Below, piece after piece: positions 52,533 through 61,054 of a DNA stretch of 64,000 nt. Origin of the DNA: an uncultured Campylobacter sp. Lineage in GTDB: Bacteria > Campylobacterota > Campylobacteria > Campylobacterales > Campylobacteraceae. The stretch lies in contig NZ_CALBWL010000065.1 of assembly GCF_937973075.1 (NCBI RefSeq), forward strand, positions 1 through 64,000, in the 5' to 3' direction. The notes under the pieces are model-generated. The model searched no databases and was not told the origin of the DNA. It saw only the letters and a list, made by a program, of their open reading frames with translations. A program made the position numbers and the translations under genes. How positions within the stretch are numbered: the stretch's first letter is position 1; every line of letters starts with the position of its first letter.

Positions 52533-53090
52533 TTATTTGGTTTTGTTATTTTCTCGGTTGTATTTATCCCAATATTTGGTGATCTCTATACCCATATTTT
52601 TGTGGCCGACGTTTTCGTGGCACTGCACGCAGGTTTTGCCGGTAGTGCCCGCGAAATAATCCCTATGCGCGAGCCAGGCTTTATTTACTTGATTATTCTG
52701 CTCTTTTAAATTTCGATGGCAACTTAGACAGCCGCTTTCATAAACGAAATGATTTCGCTCCTTGCGTTTTTCTTGCCAATCGATCTTATCGGCATCGGTA
52801 AAGACCGTCTTGTAGACATCATTTGCGGAGGTTAGAGCCTTGGTCCAAAGATACATAAAGGTATTTTCATGAGAGACATGACAGGCGACGCAGTCGGCTT
52901 TGAAGCCTTGCGGGTTATTGCCGCCGTGAACGTCGTTGTGAAAGGCGTTTGCCATCGGCTGCATCGTATGACAGGATACGCAGAATTTATCGGTACCTGT
53001 AAGGTGAACCATCTCCGCAATCCCAAGAGAAAGTATCATTCCTATAAGCACACAAGCGCCCACGAGCAGCACAAGAGTTTTCTTTTTCAT
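52533..53090 (-). CDS. haoC: HaoC, NapC/NrfH-family tetraheme quinol dehydrogenase
   Basis: This membrane-anchored cytochrome passes electrons from menaquinol to HaoA. It has 185 residues, one N-terminal membrane helix (TLVLLVGACVLIGMILSLG) and four CXXCH sites (CVSCH, CVACH, CLSCH, CVQCH). The spacing and the HTMQPMANAFHNDVHGG region fit NapC/NirT proteins. It is the first gene of the pair, with TATAAT at 53159-53164 on the minus strand. Confidence 0.92.
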   Translation of the reverse strand: MKKKTLVLLVGACVLIGMILSLGIAEMVHLTGTDKFCVSCHTMQPMANAFHNDVHGGNNPQGFKADCVACHVSHENTFMYLWTKALTSANDVYKTVFTDADKIDWQEKRKERNHFVYESGCLSCHRNLKEQNNQVNKAWLAHRDYFAGTTGKTCVQCHENVGHKNMGIEITKYWDKYNRENNKTK

Positions 53091-53158
53091 AGGTTTCCTT
53101 GATTTTAAAATTTCTTCGCAAAATTTTTAGTATTTGATAATTCGAAAAGCGATATTTT

Positions 53159-53164
53159 ATTATA
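53159..53164 (-). promoter_or_regulatory. -10 box of the haoCA operon
   Basis: TATAAT on the minus strand, 69 nt before the haoC ATG. The divergent fumarase promoter is about 95 bp away. Confidence 0.5.
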
Positions 53165-53227
53165 AAAAGATTAAAAACCGCTTATTTTCTAGCCTTTTGT
53201 TAAAATTTATTAAATGAATATAAAATT

Positions 53228-53260
53228 TTAAACTAAGTTTTTAGTTTAACGGAATATAAT
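53228..53260 (+). promoter_or_regulatory. Fumarase promoter with perfect 22-bp palindrome
   Basis: TTAAACTAA-GTTT-TTAGTTTAA (53228-53249) has 9-bp perfect arms. Five bases later comes TATAAT (53255-53260), 30 nt before the ATG. The palindrome covers the -35 area. It is the strongest form of a motif also seen at dcu, cooS and mccR. Confidence 0.65.
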
Positions 53261-53289
53261 CCATTAAAATTTCAATACAAGGAGAGATC

Positions 53290-54135
53290 ATGAAAACGAT
53301 CCAAGCAGCTGAGATTACAAAAGTAGTCAGCGAGCTTTGCAAAAAAGCCTGTTATCACGTAACACCAGATATGCGCGCGGCATTTGAGAAAGCGCGCGAG
53401 AACGAGACTTCGCCTATCGGCAAAGATATCTTAGGCAAGCTCTTGCAAAATGCCGATTTGGCGGCAAAAGAGGTCGCACCGATCTGCCAAGATACCGGTA
53501 TGACGGTGGTTTTTGTCGAACTCGGTCAGGACGTACATATCGAGGGCGGATATCTGGAGGATGCTATCAACGCAGGCGTCGCGGACGGCTACGTAGGTGG
53601 CTATCTGCGCAAATCCGTGGTCGCAGAGCCGCTTTTTGAGCGCAAAAACACCACAAACAATACCCCCGCGGTCATCAATACCCGCATCATCCCCGGCGAC
53701 AAGCTTAAGATCAAAGTGGCCCCAAAGGGTTTTGGTAGCGAAAACAAATCGGTGCTAAAAATGCTCGTTCCCGCAGACGGTATCGAGGGGGTAAAAAAGG
53801 TATTTTTAGAGGCGGTCAAATACGCTGGTCCTAATGCTTGCCCTCCTATGGTCGTAGGCGTCGGTATCGGCGGCACGATGGATAAGGCGGCGCTTTTAGC
53901 CAAGCAAGCCGCGGTTCGCTCGATCGACAGCAGAAATCCCGACGAGCGCTACGCCAAGCTAGAGGATGAACTACTGGAGATGGCGCGCGCTACGGGCGTC
54001 GGTCCGCAGGGTTTGGGCGGCATAAACACTGCCGTTAAGGTAAATGTAGAGTGGTATCCGACCCACATAGCGGGGCTTCCGGTCGCTGTTAATATCAACT
54101 GCCACGCGGCTCGCCATGCCGATGCTGAACTATAA
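53290..54135 (+). CDS. Class I fumarate hydratase alpha subunit
   Basis: This is the large subunit of a two-subunit [4Fe-4S] fumarase that interconverts malate and fumarate, linking the TCA cycle to fumarate respiration. It has 281 residues. Cys66 (PICQDTG), Cys184 (NACPPMVVGVG) and Cys271 (NINCHAARH) are the expected cluster ligands. It differs clearly from TtdA at 665-1564: it is shorter, has GDKLKIKVAPKGFGSENKS (the fumarase form) and lacks the TtdA block MAGGGCSLPG. The following beta-subunit gene starts 10 bp after its stop. Strong AAGGAGAG ribosome site. Confidence 0.87.
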   Translation: MKTIQAAEITKVVSELCKKACYHVTPDMRAAFEKARENETSPIGKDILGKLLQNADLAAKEVAPICQDTGMTVVFVELGQDVHIEGGYLEDAINAGVADGYVGGYLRKSVVAEPLFERKNTTNNTPAVINTRIIPGDKLKIKVAPKGFGSENKSVLKMLVPADGIEGVKKVFLEAVKYAGPNACPPMVVGVGIGGTMDKAALLAKQAAVRSIDSRNPDERYAKLEDELLEMARATGVGPQGLGGINTAVKVNVEWYPTHIAGLPVAVNINCHAARHADAEL

Positions 54136-54145
54136 GGAGGAAATC

Positions 54146-54706
54146 ATGTCAGAAGTTAAAAGAATTACCGCACCTTTCGATAAAAGCGTAGTAAAAAGCC
54201 TAAAGGCGGGCGATAACGTCCTAATCAGCGGCACCATCATCGCAGCTCGCGATGCCGCGCACAAGGCTCTAACCGAAACCCTCGCTCGCGGCGAGAAGCT
54301 ACCCGTAAACTTAGCCGGCGAGACTATATATTATCTGGGACCGACCCCTGCAAAACCGGGTCAGGCAATCGGTGCTGCAGGACCTACGACTAGCGGACGT
54401 ATGGATAAATACACTCCGACGATGATAAACGAGGTAGGCATAAACGGCATGATCGGCAAGGGCTACCGCTCCGACGCCGTCGTCGAGGCGATGAAAAAAT
54501 CAGGCTGCGTCTATATGGTCGCTATCGGCGGCGCAGGCGCGCTAATTAGCCAAAGTATCAAAAAATATGAAGTGCTAGCCTACCCCGAGCTCGGCCCCGA
54601 GGCGGTTGCGCGACTTACCGTCGAGGACTTCCCTGCTATCGTAGCGATTGACAGCGAGGGCAATAACTTTTACGAAGTAGGTCAAGCACCTTATAGAAAA
54701 ATTTAA
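54146..54706 (+). CDS. Class I fumarate hydratase beta subunit
   Basis: This is the small subunit of the fumarase above. I start it at the ATG at 54146, which has AAGGAGG just before it; an open frame reaches back to 54116 but lies over the end of the alpha gene. That gives 186 residues. GPTPAKPGQAIGAAGPTTSGRMD, MIGKGYRSDAVVEAM and FPAIVAIDSEGNNFYE are family blocks. The GPTTSGRMD form, against GPTTSMRME in TtdB, supports fumarate as substrate. Confidence 0.87.
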   Translation: MSEVKRITAPFDKSVVKSLKAGDNVLISGTIIAARDAAHKALTETLARGEKLPVNLAGETIYYLGPTPAKPGQAIGAAGPTTSGRMDKYTPTMINEVGINGMIGKGYRSDAVVEAMKKSGCVYMVAIGGAGALISQSIKKYEVLAYPELGPEAVARLTVEDFPAIVAIDSEGNNFYEVGQAPYRKI

Positions 54707-55075
54707 ATTTTGCTAGCGGCGCTTTTTGCGGTGCGAGCGTTCGTAAATTTATCGGCGTCCGCGCGGGTGCCCTATAAATTTCGCAGCATAATCTGCGGCG
54801 TTTATTTCGCGAAATTTTACGGCTCGGCGCAGTGAAATTTTATAGCGAATTTAAAGCGCGCCCGTAAAATTTTATCTCTCTTACGGCACGGAATTTTAAA
54901 ATTTCGTGCCGCTTAAATTTCTACCAAAATTCTGCCTTTGCTTTATTTAGACGATCCACCGCTAAAATTTAACCGTAAATTTACACAAGTCTAAATTTTA
55001 AAATTTCGCCGCCGTTCCTAAGCGAATTTAAAGCTCGCTAGCGCCATAATCGGATTTAAATTTTAGGAGGGGCGA
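54707..55075. other. 369-bp A/T repeat region
   Basis: This region is dense in AAATTTTAAAATTT and TAAAATTTTATCT units with GC-rich spacers. No gene. AGGAGG just before 55076 is the ribosome site of the next gene. Confidence 0.45.
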
Positions 55076-56104
55076 TTGAGCGCGAGCGAGCTGGAGCAGA
55101 TCAGACTGGGGCTTTTGTATAAGGCGAAAAGAAATACAGTCTTCGCAGCGGCGTGCATGCTCGGCTACGGCGTGTTTTTGTTATACAAGCTACGCGACGG
55201 AGGAGGCATGGCGGATTTGTTGCCGTTTATCGGATTATTCGCAGTTGTTCTTATAGTAGCTGTTTTGTGCGATCAAGCCTCCATAAAAGCTACGATAATC
55301 CAAGCCGCGGGTCTTTTTATAATTTGCCTATTTCTAGTTGATTTACAAAATCGCCCCACGATTTCCAAATATATCTTACTCACAATTATAATTTTAATCT
55401 TGGCCGCTTCGAGCTTGTTTGTATTGTTTAGAGACTTTAAGCAAGACTACTCGGTAAAATTTCAGTGCGCTTTTAAAGAGCACTATCTAATGCCCTATTT
55501 TAAGGCATTCGGCTATCGATATGAAATTTCAGGCGATATCGATCCCGCCAAACTCAAGCTCTCCGGGCTCTTTTTTCGACTAGACAGATATCTAGGCGGC
55601 AACGACAGGGTCTCGGGCGTTTATGACGGCGTGAGGTTTGCATTTTGCGATGTGAAATTGTTTAATAAAATTTTGGAAAGTGAAATCCTCGGCACTTTTT
55701 TATACGCGGAATTTAACAAACGCATAAGCTCCAAAACCCTAATCTTTCCCGTTTGCGCCGGCGCGCCGAACACCCTCGGGCTAAAGAGGATCGATATGGA
55801 CGATGCGGAGTTTAACGCCGCCTTTGCCGTGTATTCCGCAGATGCGGCGGGCGCGATGTATATTTTAACGCCCGCCTTTATGCGGAGGCTCTTGCGCTTC
55901 GCAGGCGCCGTGGCTGCGCCCGTTAGCCTTAGCTTTTTGGACAGCAAAATTTACATTTTCGTAAATACGGGGCGCGACAATTTCGAGCCCGACATCGGCG
56001 AAAGCGTGCTGCGCCGCGACCCTGCCGCGCTAATCAAGCGCGAGCTTTCGCACTTTTTAGCGATCGTAAAAAACCTAAAACTAAACGAAATAATTTGGAG
56101 CTAG
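55076..56104 (+). CDS. DUF3137-family membrane protein
   Basis: This 342-residue protein has a TTG start preceded by AGGAGGGG. Three or four membrane segments lie in residues 18-125 (TVFAAACMLGYGVFLLYKL, LLPFIGLFAVVLIVAVL, AAGLFIICLFLVDL, YILLTIIILILAASSLFVLF). The soluble C-terminal half has DYSVKFQCAFKEHYLMPYFKAFGYRY, SGLFFRLDRYLGGNDRVSGVYDGVRFAFCDVKL and SLSFLDSKIYIFVNTGRDNFEP, which match DUF3137. Function unknown. No partner gene nearby. Confidence 0.75.
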   Translation: MSASELEQIRLGLLYKAKRNTVFAAACMLGYGVFLLYKLRDGGGMADLLPFIGLFAVVLIVAVLCDQASIKATIIQAAGLFIICLFLVDLQNRPTISKYILLTIIILILAASSLFVLFRDFKQDYSVKFQCAFKEHYLMPYFKAFGYRYEISGDIDPAKLKLSGLFFRLDRYLGGNDRVSGVYDGVRFAFCDVKLFNKILESEILGTFLYAEFNKRISSKTLIFPVCAGAPNTLGLKRIDMDDAEFNAAFAVYSADAAGAMYILTPAFMRRLLRFAGAVAAPVSLSFLDSKIYIFVNTGRDNFEPDIGESVLRRDPAALIKRELSHFLAIVKNLKLNEIIWS

Positions 56105-56553
56105 CGGACGGCTCGCCGCAGCTTTGCGTGTCACAGCCTCGCGCACTATAACTTCACACGCCGTGCTGCGACTCCACATGCTACAGCTCTGCGCGCCTTG
56201 AAATTTGAAATTTTAAAATTCCGCTTTTTGATTTCGCGCTTTAGAATTTCACGCGTTTTGAAATTTAAAATTTTAATCCACGCCGAGGAATTCTGCACCG
56301 CAAAATTTAAAATTCTGAAATCAAAATTTCGCACCTTGAAATTCTACGCTTTAAAATTTAAAATTTTAAAATTCCGCAGCCGAAATCTTACGCACTTGAA
56401 TTTTGAAATTTTGCCGCGCCTTTAAATTTACGATCCCAAAGCCTTAAAAATTTAAAATCCAAATCCGCTCGCTGCAGAATTCTGCGAAATTTCGAAATTT
56501 GAAATTGCTTGAAGTTGCAAAATTACGGGAGACTGCCGTTTGAAATTCGCCTT
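56105..56553. repeat. 449-bp block of AAATTTAAAATTTT repeats
   Basis: From about 56190 to 56520 the sequence is almost wholly AAATTT/AAAATTTT/GAATTC units separated by 6-15 GC-rich bases, in an irregular period of 20-30 bp. Both strands show open frames, but their residues (Phe, Lys, Ile, Arg only) reflect the repeat. No gene. Confidence 0.6.
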
Positions 56554-58074
56554 TCAAAGCATAAGGCTAAGCAGCAGCAAAAATCCGATGAAGCTTAGGG
56601 CGTTGCCGAAGGAGCCACCGATATGATCGCCAAGCCACGTCAGCACGAGCGCGCCGCCTAGACGCAGGCCGAGTTGCAGCGCCACGCTCGCGATAAAATC
56701 CGCTGCGTGCCGAAGCCCGCTGCGCGTATCGCCGAGCTCGGTGCCGCGGCTTTGGTTCCACAGCCCGCTTACGCGGTAGTCCTTGTAGCGGGCGCGGAGA
56801 ATATCGCCGTTTTGCAGCTCAAAGCTCTGCGAAGCGTCCTTTGCCTTGGCGGATGCCGCGGCTTCGGCGGAGCTGGCGGAATTTATAGAATTTGCTGCGT
56901 TGGCAGAATTTACAGAGCTTGTAGAATTCGCTGATTTCGCAAAATTCTTAATACTCGTAGAATTTGCGGAATTTTCTGCGTCTAAATTCTTAAATTTCAT
57001 GCAATTTTCGCCGTCCGCAAGCTCCGCTAAATTTTGATCTGCGCGTAGCGCACTAGAGACGATACGCCGCTTGCTGTCGCCCGATAAATACAGCCCGTCC
57101 AGCACGAAGCCATAATAATAAACGTCGCCGCTTTGCAGCACGCGCACGCCGCTAGCATAGCCGCTATCTTCGCCGCTTCGCTTGGGCTCTTTGGAGTGCG
57201 GAAGCGCTGCGAATTTGCGTCCGAACTTTGCGGCGCGCCAGTCTCTTCGCATAAACCTAAAGCTGCAATACGCAAAAGGCGCGAGGATGAGTAGGGCTAG
57301 CAGCCCCGCAGGAGCCCTTGCATCAAAGATAAAGATTATACAGTAGATGCTCATCGCGGCTAGCACTACGCCGAAGGCTGCGAATATCGCGGCGAGCACC
57401 GTGCTACCGGCGTTCTTCCAGCGCTGCGCGCCTAGGCTTAGATTAACGAAATCTAGCGGAAGGGCGGAAGCAGTGGAGTTTGCCGAAACGCCGCCACGGC
57501 TCTCGCGAGTAGAATTTAAAGAGGTGGAGCTGCTTAAATCTTTGCAATTCAAACTCGAAGTATAAAGTTCCGTATTAGCGTTCGCCTGCTCGTTAAAGCC
57601 TTCGCGGATCAGGCTCAAAGCGGCGGAATTTATACCGCTGCGATCTTTATCCGATAAATCAGATACCACAGAATTTTGGCGCGCACTTGCCGCCGTATCG
57701 CTATATGCGTCGCGGTTTGAATTTGCGGCGGTGGAATTTCCGCTACTTGAAACTTCGCAGTTAGGGCGCTCTGCGGAATTTTCACCGCTTAAATCGGCGC
57801 CGTTTAAAGCGCTGCGGCGGGAATTTAAGCCCCTCAAAGCCTCGCGGCTGGAATTTAAACTCGAAGCCTCATATATCACCGCCAGCTCGTCGCCCTCGCA
57901 TATCGGCAGATAGAGTCCGTCGCGCCTTAAGTCCAAAATTCCCGCAAAGCGCAAGCCCTCCAGCGTAAAGCTAAATTTCGTCGTGTCTGCAGCCGCGGGC
58001 TCTAGCTTGAAATCCCTGACCGTGCCGCGAGCAAGTTTGATCTGCTGCGGTGAAAGAAATTTAGCAAAGCCCAT
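56554..58074 (-). CDS. Membrane protein with Asn/Ser-rich inserts
   Basis: This is a 506-residue protein I do not recognise. It has an N-terminal beta-like part (residues 1-75, FAKFLSPQQIKLARGTVRDFKLE), an NS-rich linker (about residues 75-205), two membrane segments near 230-290 (STVLAAIFAAFGVVLAAMSIY, APAGLLALLILAPFAYCSF), a beta-like part with GDVYYYGFVLDGLYLSGDSKRRIVSS, a second NSA-rich run (about residues 370-415) and a C-terminal membrane segment. The inserts are coded by AATTC repeats (56850-56990 and 57480-57850 on the plus strand). The layout with a membrane hairpin resembles E3-ligase/YdiY-like or DUF3592-type proteins, but only loosely. Confidence 0.6.
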   Translation of the reverse strand: MGFAKFLSPQQIKLARGTVRDFKLEPAAADTTKFSFTLEGLRFAGILDLRRDGLYLPICEGDELAVIYEASSLNSSREALRGLNSRRSALNGADLSGENSAERPNCEVSSSGNSTAANSNRDAYSDTAASARQNSVVSDLSDKDRSGINSAALSLIREGFNEQANANTELYTSSLNCKDLSSSTSLNSTRESRGGVSANSTASALPLDFVNLSLGAQRWKNAGSTVLAAIFAAFGVVLAAMSIYCIIFIFDARAPAGLLALLILAPFAYCSFRFMRRDWRAAKFGRKFAALPHSKEPKRSGEDSGYASGVRVLQSGDVYYYGFVLDGLYLSGDSKRRIVSSALRADQNLAELADGENCMKFKNLDAENSANSTSIKNFAKSANSTSSVNSANAANSINSASSAEAAASAKAKDASQSFELQNGDILRARYKDYRVSGLWNQSRGTELGDTRSGLRHAADFIASVALQLGLRLGGALVLTWLGDHIGGSFGNALSFIGFLLLLSLML

Positions 58075-58109
58075 GCGCGCCTTTGAGATCTCGCAAAATT
58101 CCGTTCCGC

Positions 58110-58829
58110 CTATTTCGCGGCGGATTTTTTGCGGATCTGGATATTGATGAGCTCAACAAGCAGCGAAAACGCCATCGAGAAGTAGATGTAGCCCTTAGGT
58201 ATGTGAAAGCCCAGTCCGTCAGCGATCAGCGAGACGCCCACCAAAATCAAAAACGCAAGCGCTAAAATTTTGATCGTCGGGTTTGTGTCCACAAAGCGCG
58301 CGATCGCGCCGCTAGCGAGCATCATCACGCCCACGGCGATGATGACTGCGAGGATCATCACGGGCAGGTGCTGCGCCATGCCCACGGCGGTGATGACGCT
58401 GTCGAGCGAAAAGATGATGTCCAAAACGGCGATCTGCACGAGCGTGCCGCCGAAGCTTGCCTTGCCGCTGCTAGCGCTGCGCTCGTGTGCCTCGCCCGTG
58501 GCGCTGGAGTGGATTTCGAGCGTGGATTTGACGAGTAGAAACAATCCGCCGCCGATCAGCACGAGGTCGCGTCCGCTAAAATCGCGCGCAAGCACGCTAA
58601 ATAGCGGCTTGGTTAGCCCCATGATCCAGCTAAGGCTAAGAAGCAGCAGTATGCGCGTGAACATCGCAAGCGCGAGCCCCATTATACGGGCACGCCCACG
58701 CTGCGCCTCGGGCAAGCGGCCGCATAAAATCGCGATAAAGATGATATTGTCGATGCCAAGCACGATCTCAAGTCCCGTGAGCGTCGCCAGGCTGATCCAT
58801 GCCTCGGGTGAGGCGATCCATTCAAACAT
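58110..58829 (-). CDS. TerC-family membrane protein
   Basis: This 239-residue integral membrane protein has seven hydrophobic segments. The TerC family signatures are LEIVLGIDNIIFIAIL near the N-terminus, LVLIGGGLFLLVKSTLEIH and VLDIIFSLDSVITAVGMAQH; the two acidic D-N/D-S motifs mark the metal path. Some TerC proteins export manganese, and others help metalate exported enzymes, which would suit a cell rich in periplasmic metalloproteins. It has no CBS or CorC domain and is a stand-alone gene. Confidence 0.9.
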   Translation of the reverse strand: MFEWIASPEAWISLATLTGLEIVLGIDNIIFIAILCGRLPEAQRGRARIMGLALAMFTRILLLLSLSWIMGLTKPLFSVLARDFSGRDLVLIGGGLFLLVKSTLEIHSSATGEAHERSASSGKASFGGTLVQIAVLDIIFSLDSVITAVGMAQHLPVMILAVIIAVGVMMLASGAIARFVDTNPTIKILALAFLILVGVSLIADGLGFHIPKGYIYFSMAFSLLVELINIQIRKKSAAK

Positions 58830-59356
58830 CGGTTTCCTTTGGGTGAAAATTTAAGCCGTGATGATAGCGAAAGTTTGGTTAAAATTTCTAAATTTTACCG
58901 CCTTTGCGCGCGAAACTGCACGTGGAATTTCTTGCTTGATTTCGCACGAAATTCCAAGTCTCGAATTTTAAAATTTTGAGTTTTGATACGGCGCAAATAT
59001 GGGCTAAATTTAGCATAGATCGGAATTTTAATTTGTTTAGTGCAGCGCGGCGCGGGTTTGCTTTATCAAAATTCGTTTTGAAATCCGCGTTGCAGCTAAA
59101 GCCACACAGGCGGCATACCTCGATCGAGGTTGGCGGATAAAGGAGCGGCAAATTTTAAAATTTAAAGATAGGTGCCGCGACAAGTAAATTTTGATGACGG
59201 GCGCTGCAATGCGAGCAGGCTAAATTTTGGCGCTAAATATACACAGAGCGTGCGAGGTTGGAATTCAGCGCCGAGTGTATGCAAAGGGTGCGAAGTGAAA
59301 TTTAAAGCGGGCGCGTCCTAAACAGCGCGAAATAAATCGCGGCGAAAGAAATTTTG
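58830..59356. other. 527-bp region between TerC and rnhB genes
   Basis: The region contains A/T repeats and GC-rich stretches. The frame at 58888-59151 (minus) has no ribosome site and unnatural content. I see no gene. The TerC promoter must lie at the left end (weak TATCAT near 58860). Confidence 0.4.
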
Positions 59357-59920
59357 TTAATCAAACAGCGAGGGTTGTAGCGATTTGATCTTGTAGCTTG
59401 TGCGGTGAAACGGCGTGAGCCCGTAGCGTTCGATCGCCGCGATGTGCGTGCGCGAGCCGTAGCCTTTGTTTTGCGCGAAGCCGTATTGCGGGTAGCGCTG
59501 CGCGAGCTCATACATCGTGCGGTCGCGCGTGACTTTGGCGAGGATGCTCGCCGCGCTTACTTCGGCGATTTGCGCGTCGGCCTTTACGAGCGTTTGAAGC
59601 CCGCGTACGCCGAAGGTTGCGTTGCCGTCGTAGATGATCTGTCCGCTAAAATCCCCAAAATACGCGAGAATCTGCTCAAGCGCCGATCTTAGACATGCGC
59701 TGAGTCCGATCTCATCGACCTGTGCGCTTGAAATTTCGACGATTTTGTAGCGCGAGTTTTTGGTGATTACGGCGTAGAGCTCCTCGCGCCGCTTTTCGCT
59801 TAGCTTTTTGCTATCGGCAAGGCCTGCGATCTCGCGTTGCAGCACACATCCCGCGACGCAAAGCGGTCCTGCAAGGCAGCCGCGCCCCGCCTCGTCGATG
59901 CCGCAAATTTGCCCGCTCAC
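59357..59920 (-). CDS. rnhB: Ribonuclease HII
   Basis: This enzyme cuts RNA in RNA-DNA hybrids and removes single ribonucleotides from DNA. It has 187 residues, the usual length for Campylobacter. The active-site Asp-Glu is in CGIDEAGRG (residues 7-15), and a third acidic residue lies in IIYDGNATFG. LADSKKLSEKRREEL and EVSAASILAKVTRDRTM are conserved blocks. The start overlaps the RDD gene stop by 4 bp. Confidence 0.95.
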   Translation of the reverse strand: MSGQICGIDEAGRGCLAGPLCVAGCVLQREIAGLADSKKLSEKRREELYAVITKNSRYKIVEISSAQVDEIGLSACLRSALEQILAYFGDFSGQIIYDGNATFGVRGLQTLVKADAQIAEVSAASILAKVTRDRTMYELAQRYPQYGFAQNKGYGSRTHIAAIERYGLTPFHRTSYKIKSLQPSLFD

Positions 59921-60342
59921 TGCGCGTCCTTTCGCACGACTGGCGCGGCCCCGCTTAGCAGGTCGTGTAAATTCAGCCTATCTTTGCGAAAAAAGCAGAT
60001 CAAAAGCCCGATGACGCTAAAGCCTGCAAAAACGAAGCACGCAAAGCGAGCCAGCGCCCTAAAGAAGCTTACTTTGCGCCCGCTGCGAACATCGATGAGG
60101 TAAAGCCCCGCCAGCTTGTAGCCTGGCGTCTGGGCGCTGCGGGCGTAAAATGCCGCGCAAATCACGCCGTATGCGAGCCAGATAAGCGCGATCACGGCTT
60201 GGTTGCGCCACAGGGCTTCTTTCGAGCCCAAGACGAGATATGTAACGCCGTAAAATATGGGCATCGCGATGATGAAAAGATCGACGATGAAGGCCTTTAC
60301 GCGCAGAAAGATCGGTGAAATTTTAGCTTTTTGTTTTGCCAT
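59917..60342 (-). CDS. RDD-family membrane protein
   Basis: This 141-residue protein has three or four membrane segments and the RDD pattern: an Arg early (FLRVKAFIVDLFIIAM) and Asp in the first helix, then GYKLAGLYLIDVRSGRKVSFFRALAR. It lies between pyrE and rnhB, as Cj0232c does in C. jejuni. Function unknown; RDD proteins have been linked to ion transport. Confidence 0.85.
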   Translation of the reverse strand: MAKQKAKISPIFLRVKAFIVDLFIIAMPIFYGVTYLVLGSKEALWRNQAVIALIWLAYGVICAAFYARSAQTPGYKLAGLYLIDVRSGRKVSFFRALARFACFVFAGFSVIGLLICFFRKDRLNLHDLLSGAAPVVRKDAQ

Positions 60343-60439
60343 TTTGCTCCGTTTTGGATTAAATTTTAAAATTCCGGCGCGCTAAAGCCGAGAGGATAAA
60401 ATTTAATCTCGTTGCGGTTTCTTAGCAGCAAATCGACGC

Positions 60440-61051
60440 CTAGTTTCCGCGACTGCCGGGCTTGATCGCCTTGCTTCCGGTAGCACAAAGCGGGCAGGTT
60501 GCGGGCTCGTAAATTTCAAACTCGAAATTGCCTAGCGCAAAAAACGGCTTATCCGCGGGCAGCTTGGCGCCAGCCCTAGCGACGCTGCCCGCTAAATTTG
60601 CGACCTTGCAAAATCCGCGATTGGCAAGCGCAGCAAAGCCTACGACCTCGCCGCCGAGGTTTTCGATGAGCCTGGCGCTCTCAAGAGCTGAGCCGCCCGT
60701 CGTGACGATGTCTTCGCAGACGATAAATCTCTCGCCCTTATGCACTTCAAAGCCGCGGCGCAGGCTCATTATGCGATCTACGCGCTCGGTAAAGATGAAG
60801 CGCTTTTTCGCCGCGCGAGCTAGCTCGTAGCCCGCTAAAATTCCGCCCAGCGCGGGCGAGCAGACACTATCAAACTCCACGCCCGCTTTTTCGATTATTG
60901 TGGTAAGCTCGTCTGCGAGCTGTCCTGCTAGCTGCGGATCTTCAAGTACTTTGGCACTTTGCAGATAGAATTCCGAGTGGTTGCCGCTTGAAAGCAGAAA
61001 ATGCCCTCGCAGATATGCGCCGTAGTCGCGATAGATTTTTTCTATATTCAC
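60440..61051 (-). CDS. pyrE: Orotate phosphoribosyltransferase
   Basis: PyrE makes orotidine 5'-phosphate in pyrimidine synthesis. It has 203 residues. The PRPP-binding motif is IVCEDIVTTGGSALE; other blocks are FLLSSGNHSEFYLQSAKVL, SPALGGILAGYELAR and FTERVDRIMSLRRGF. It starts 3 bp after frr and shares its operon. The C-terminus has a short Cys pair (CPLCATG), seen in Campylobacter and Helicobacter forms. Confidence 0.95.
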   Translation of the reverse strand: MNIEKIYRDYGAYLRGHFLLSSGNHSEFYLQSAKVLEDPQLAGQLADELTTIIEKAGVEFDSVCSPALGGILAGYELARAAKKRFIFTERVDRIMSLRRGFEVHKGERFIVCEDIVTTGGSALESARLIENLGGEVVGFAALANRGFCKVANLAGSVARAGAKLPADKPFFALGNFEFEIYEPATCPLCATGSKAIKPGSRGN

Positions 61052-61054
61052 AGC

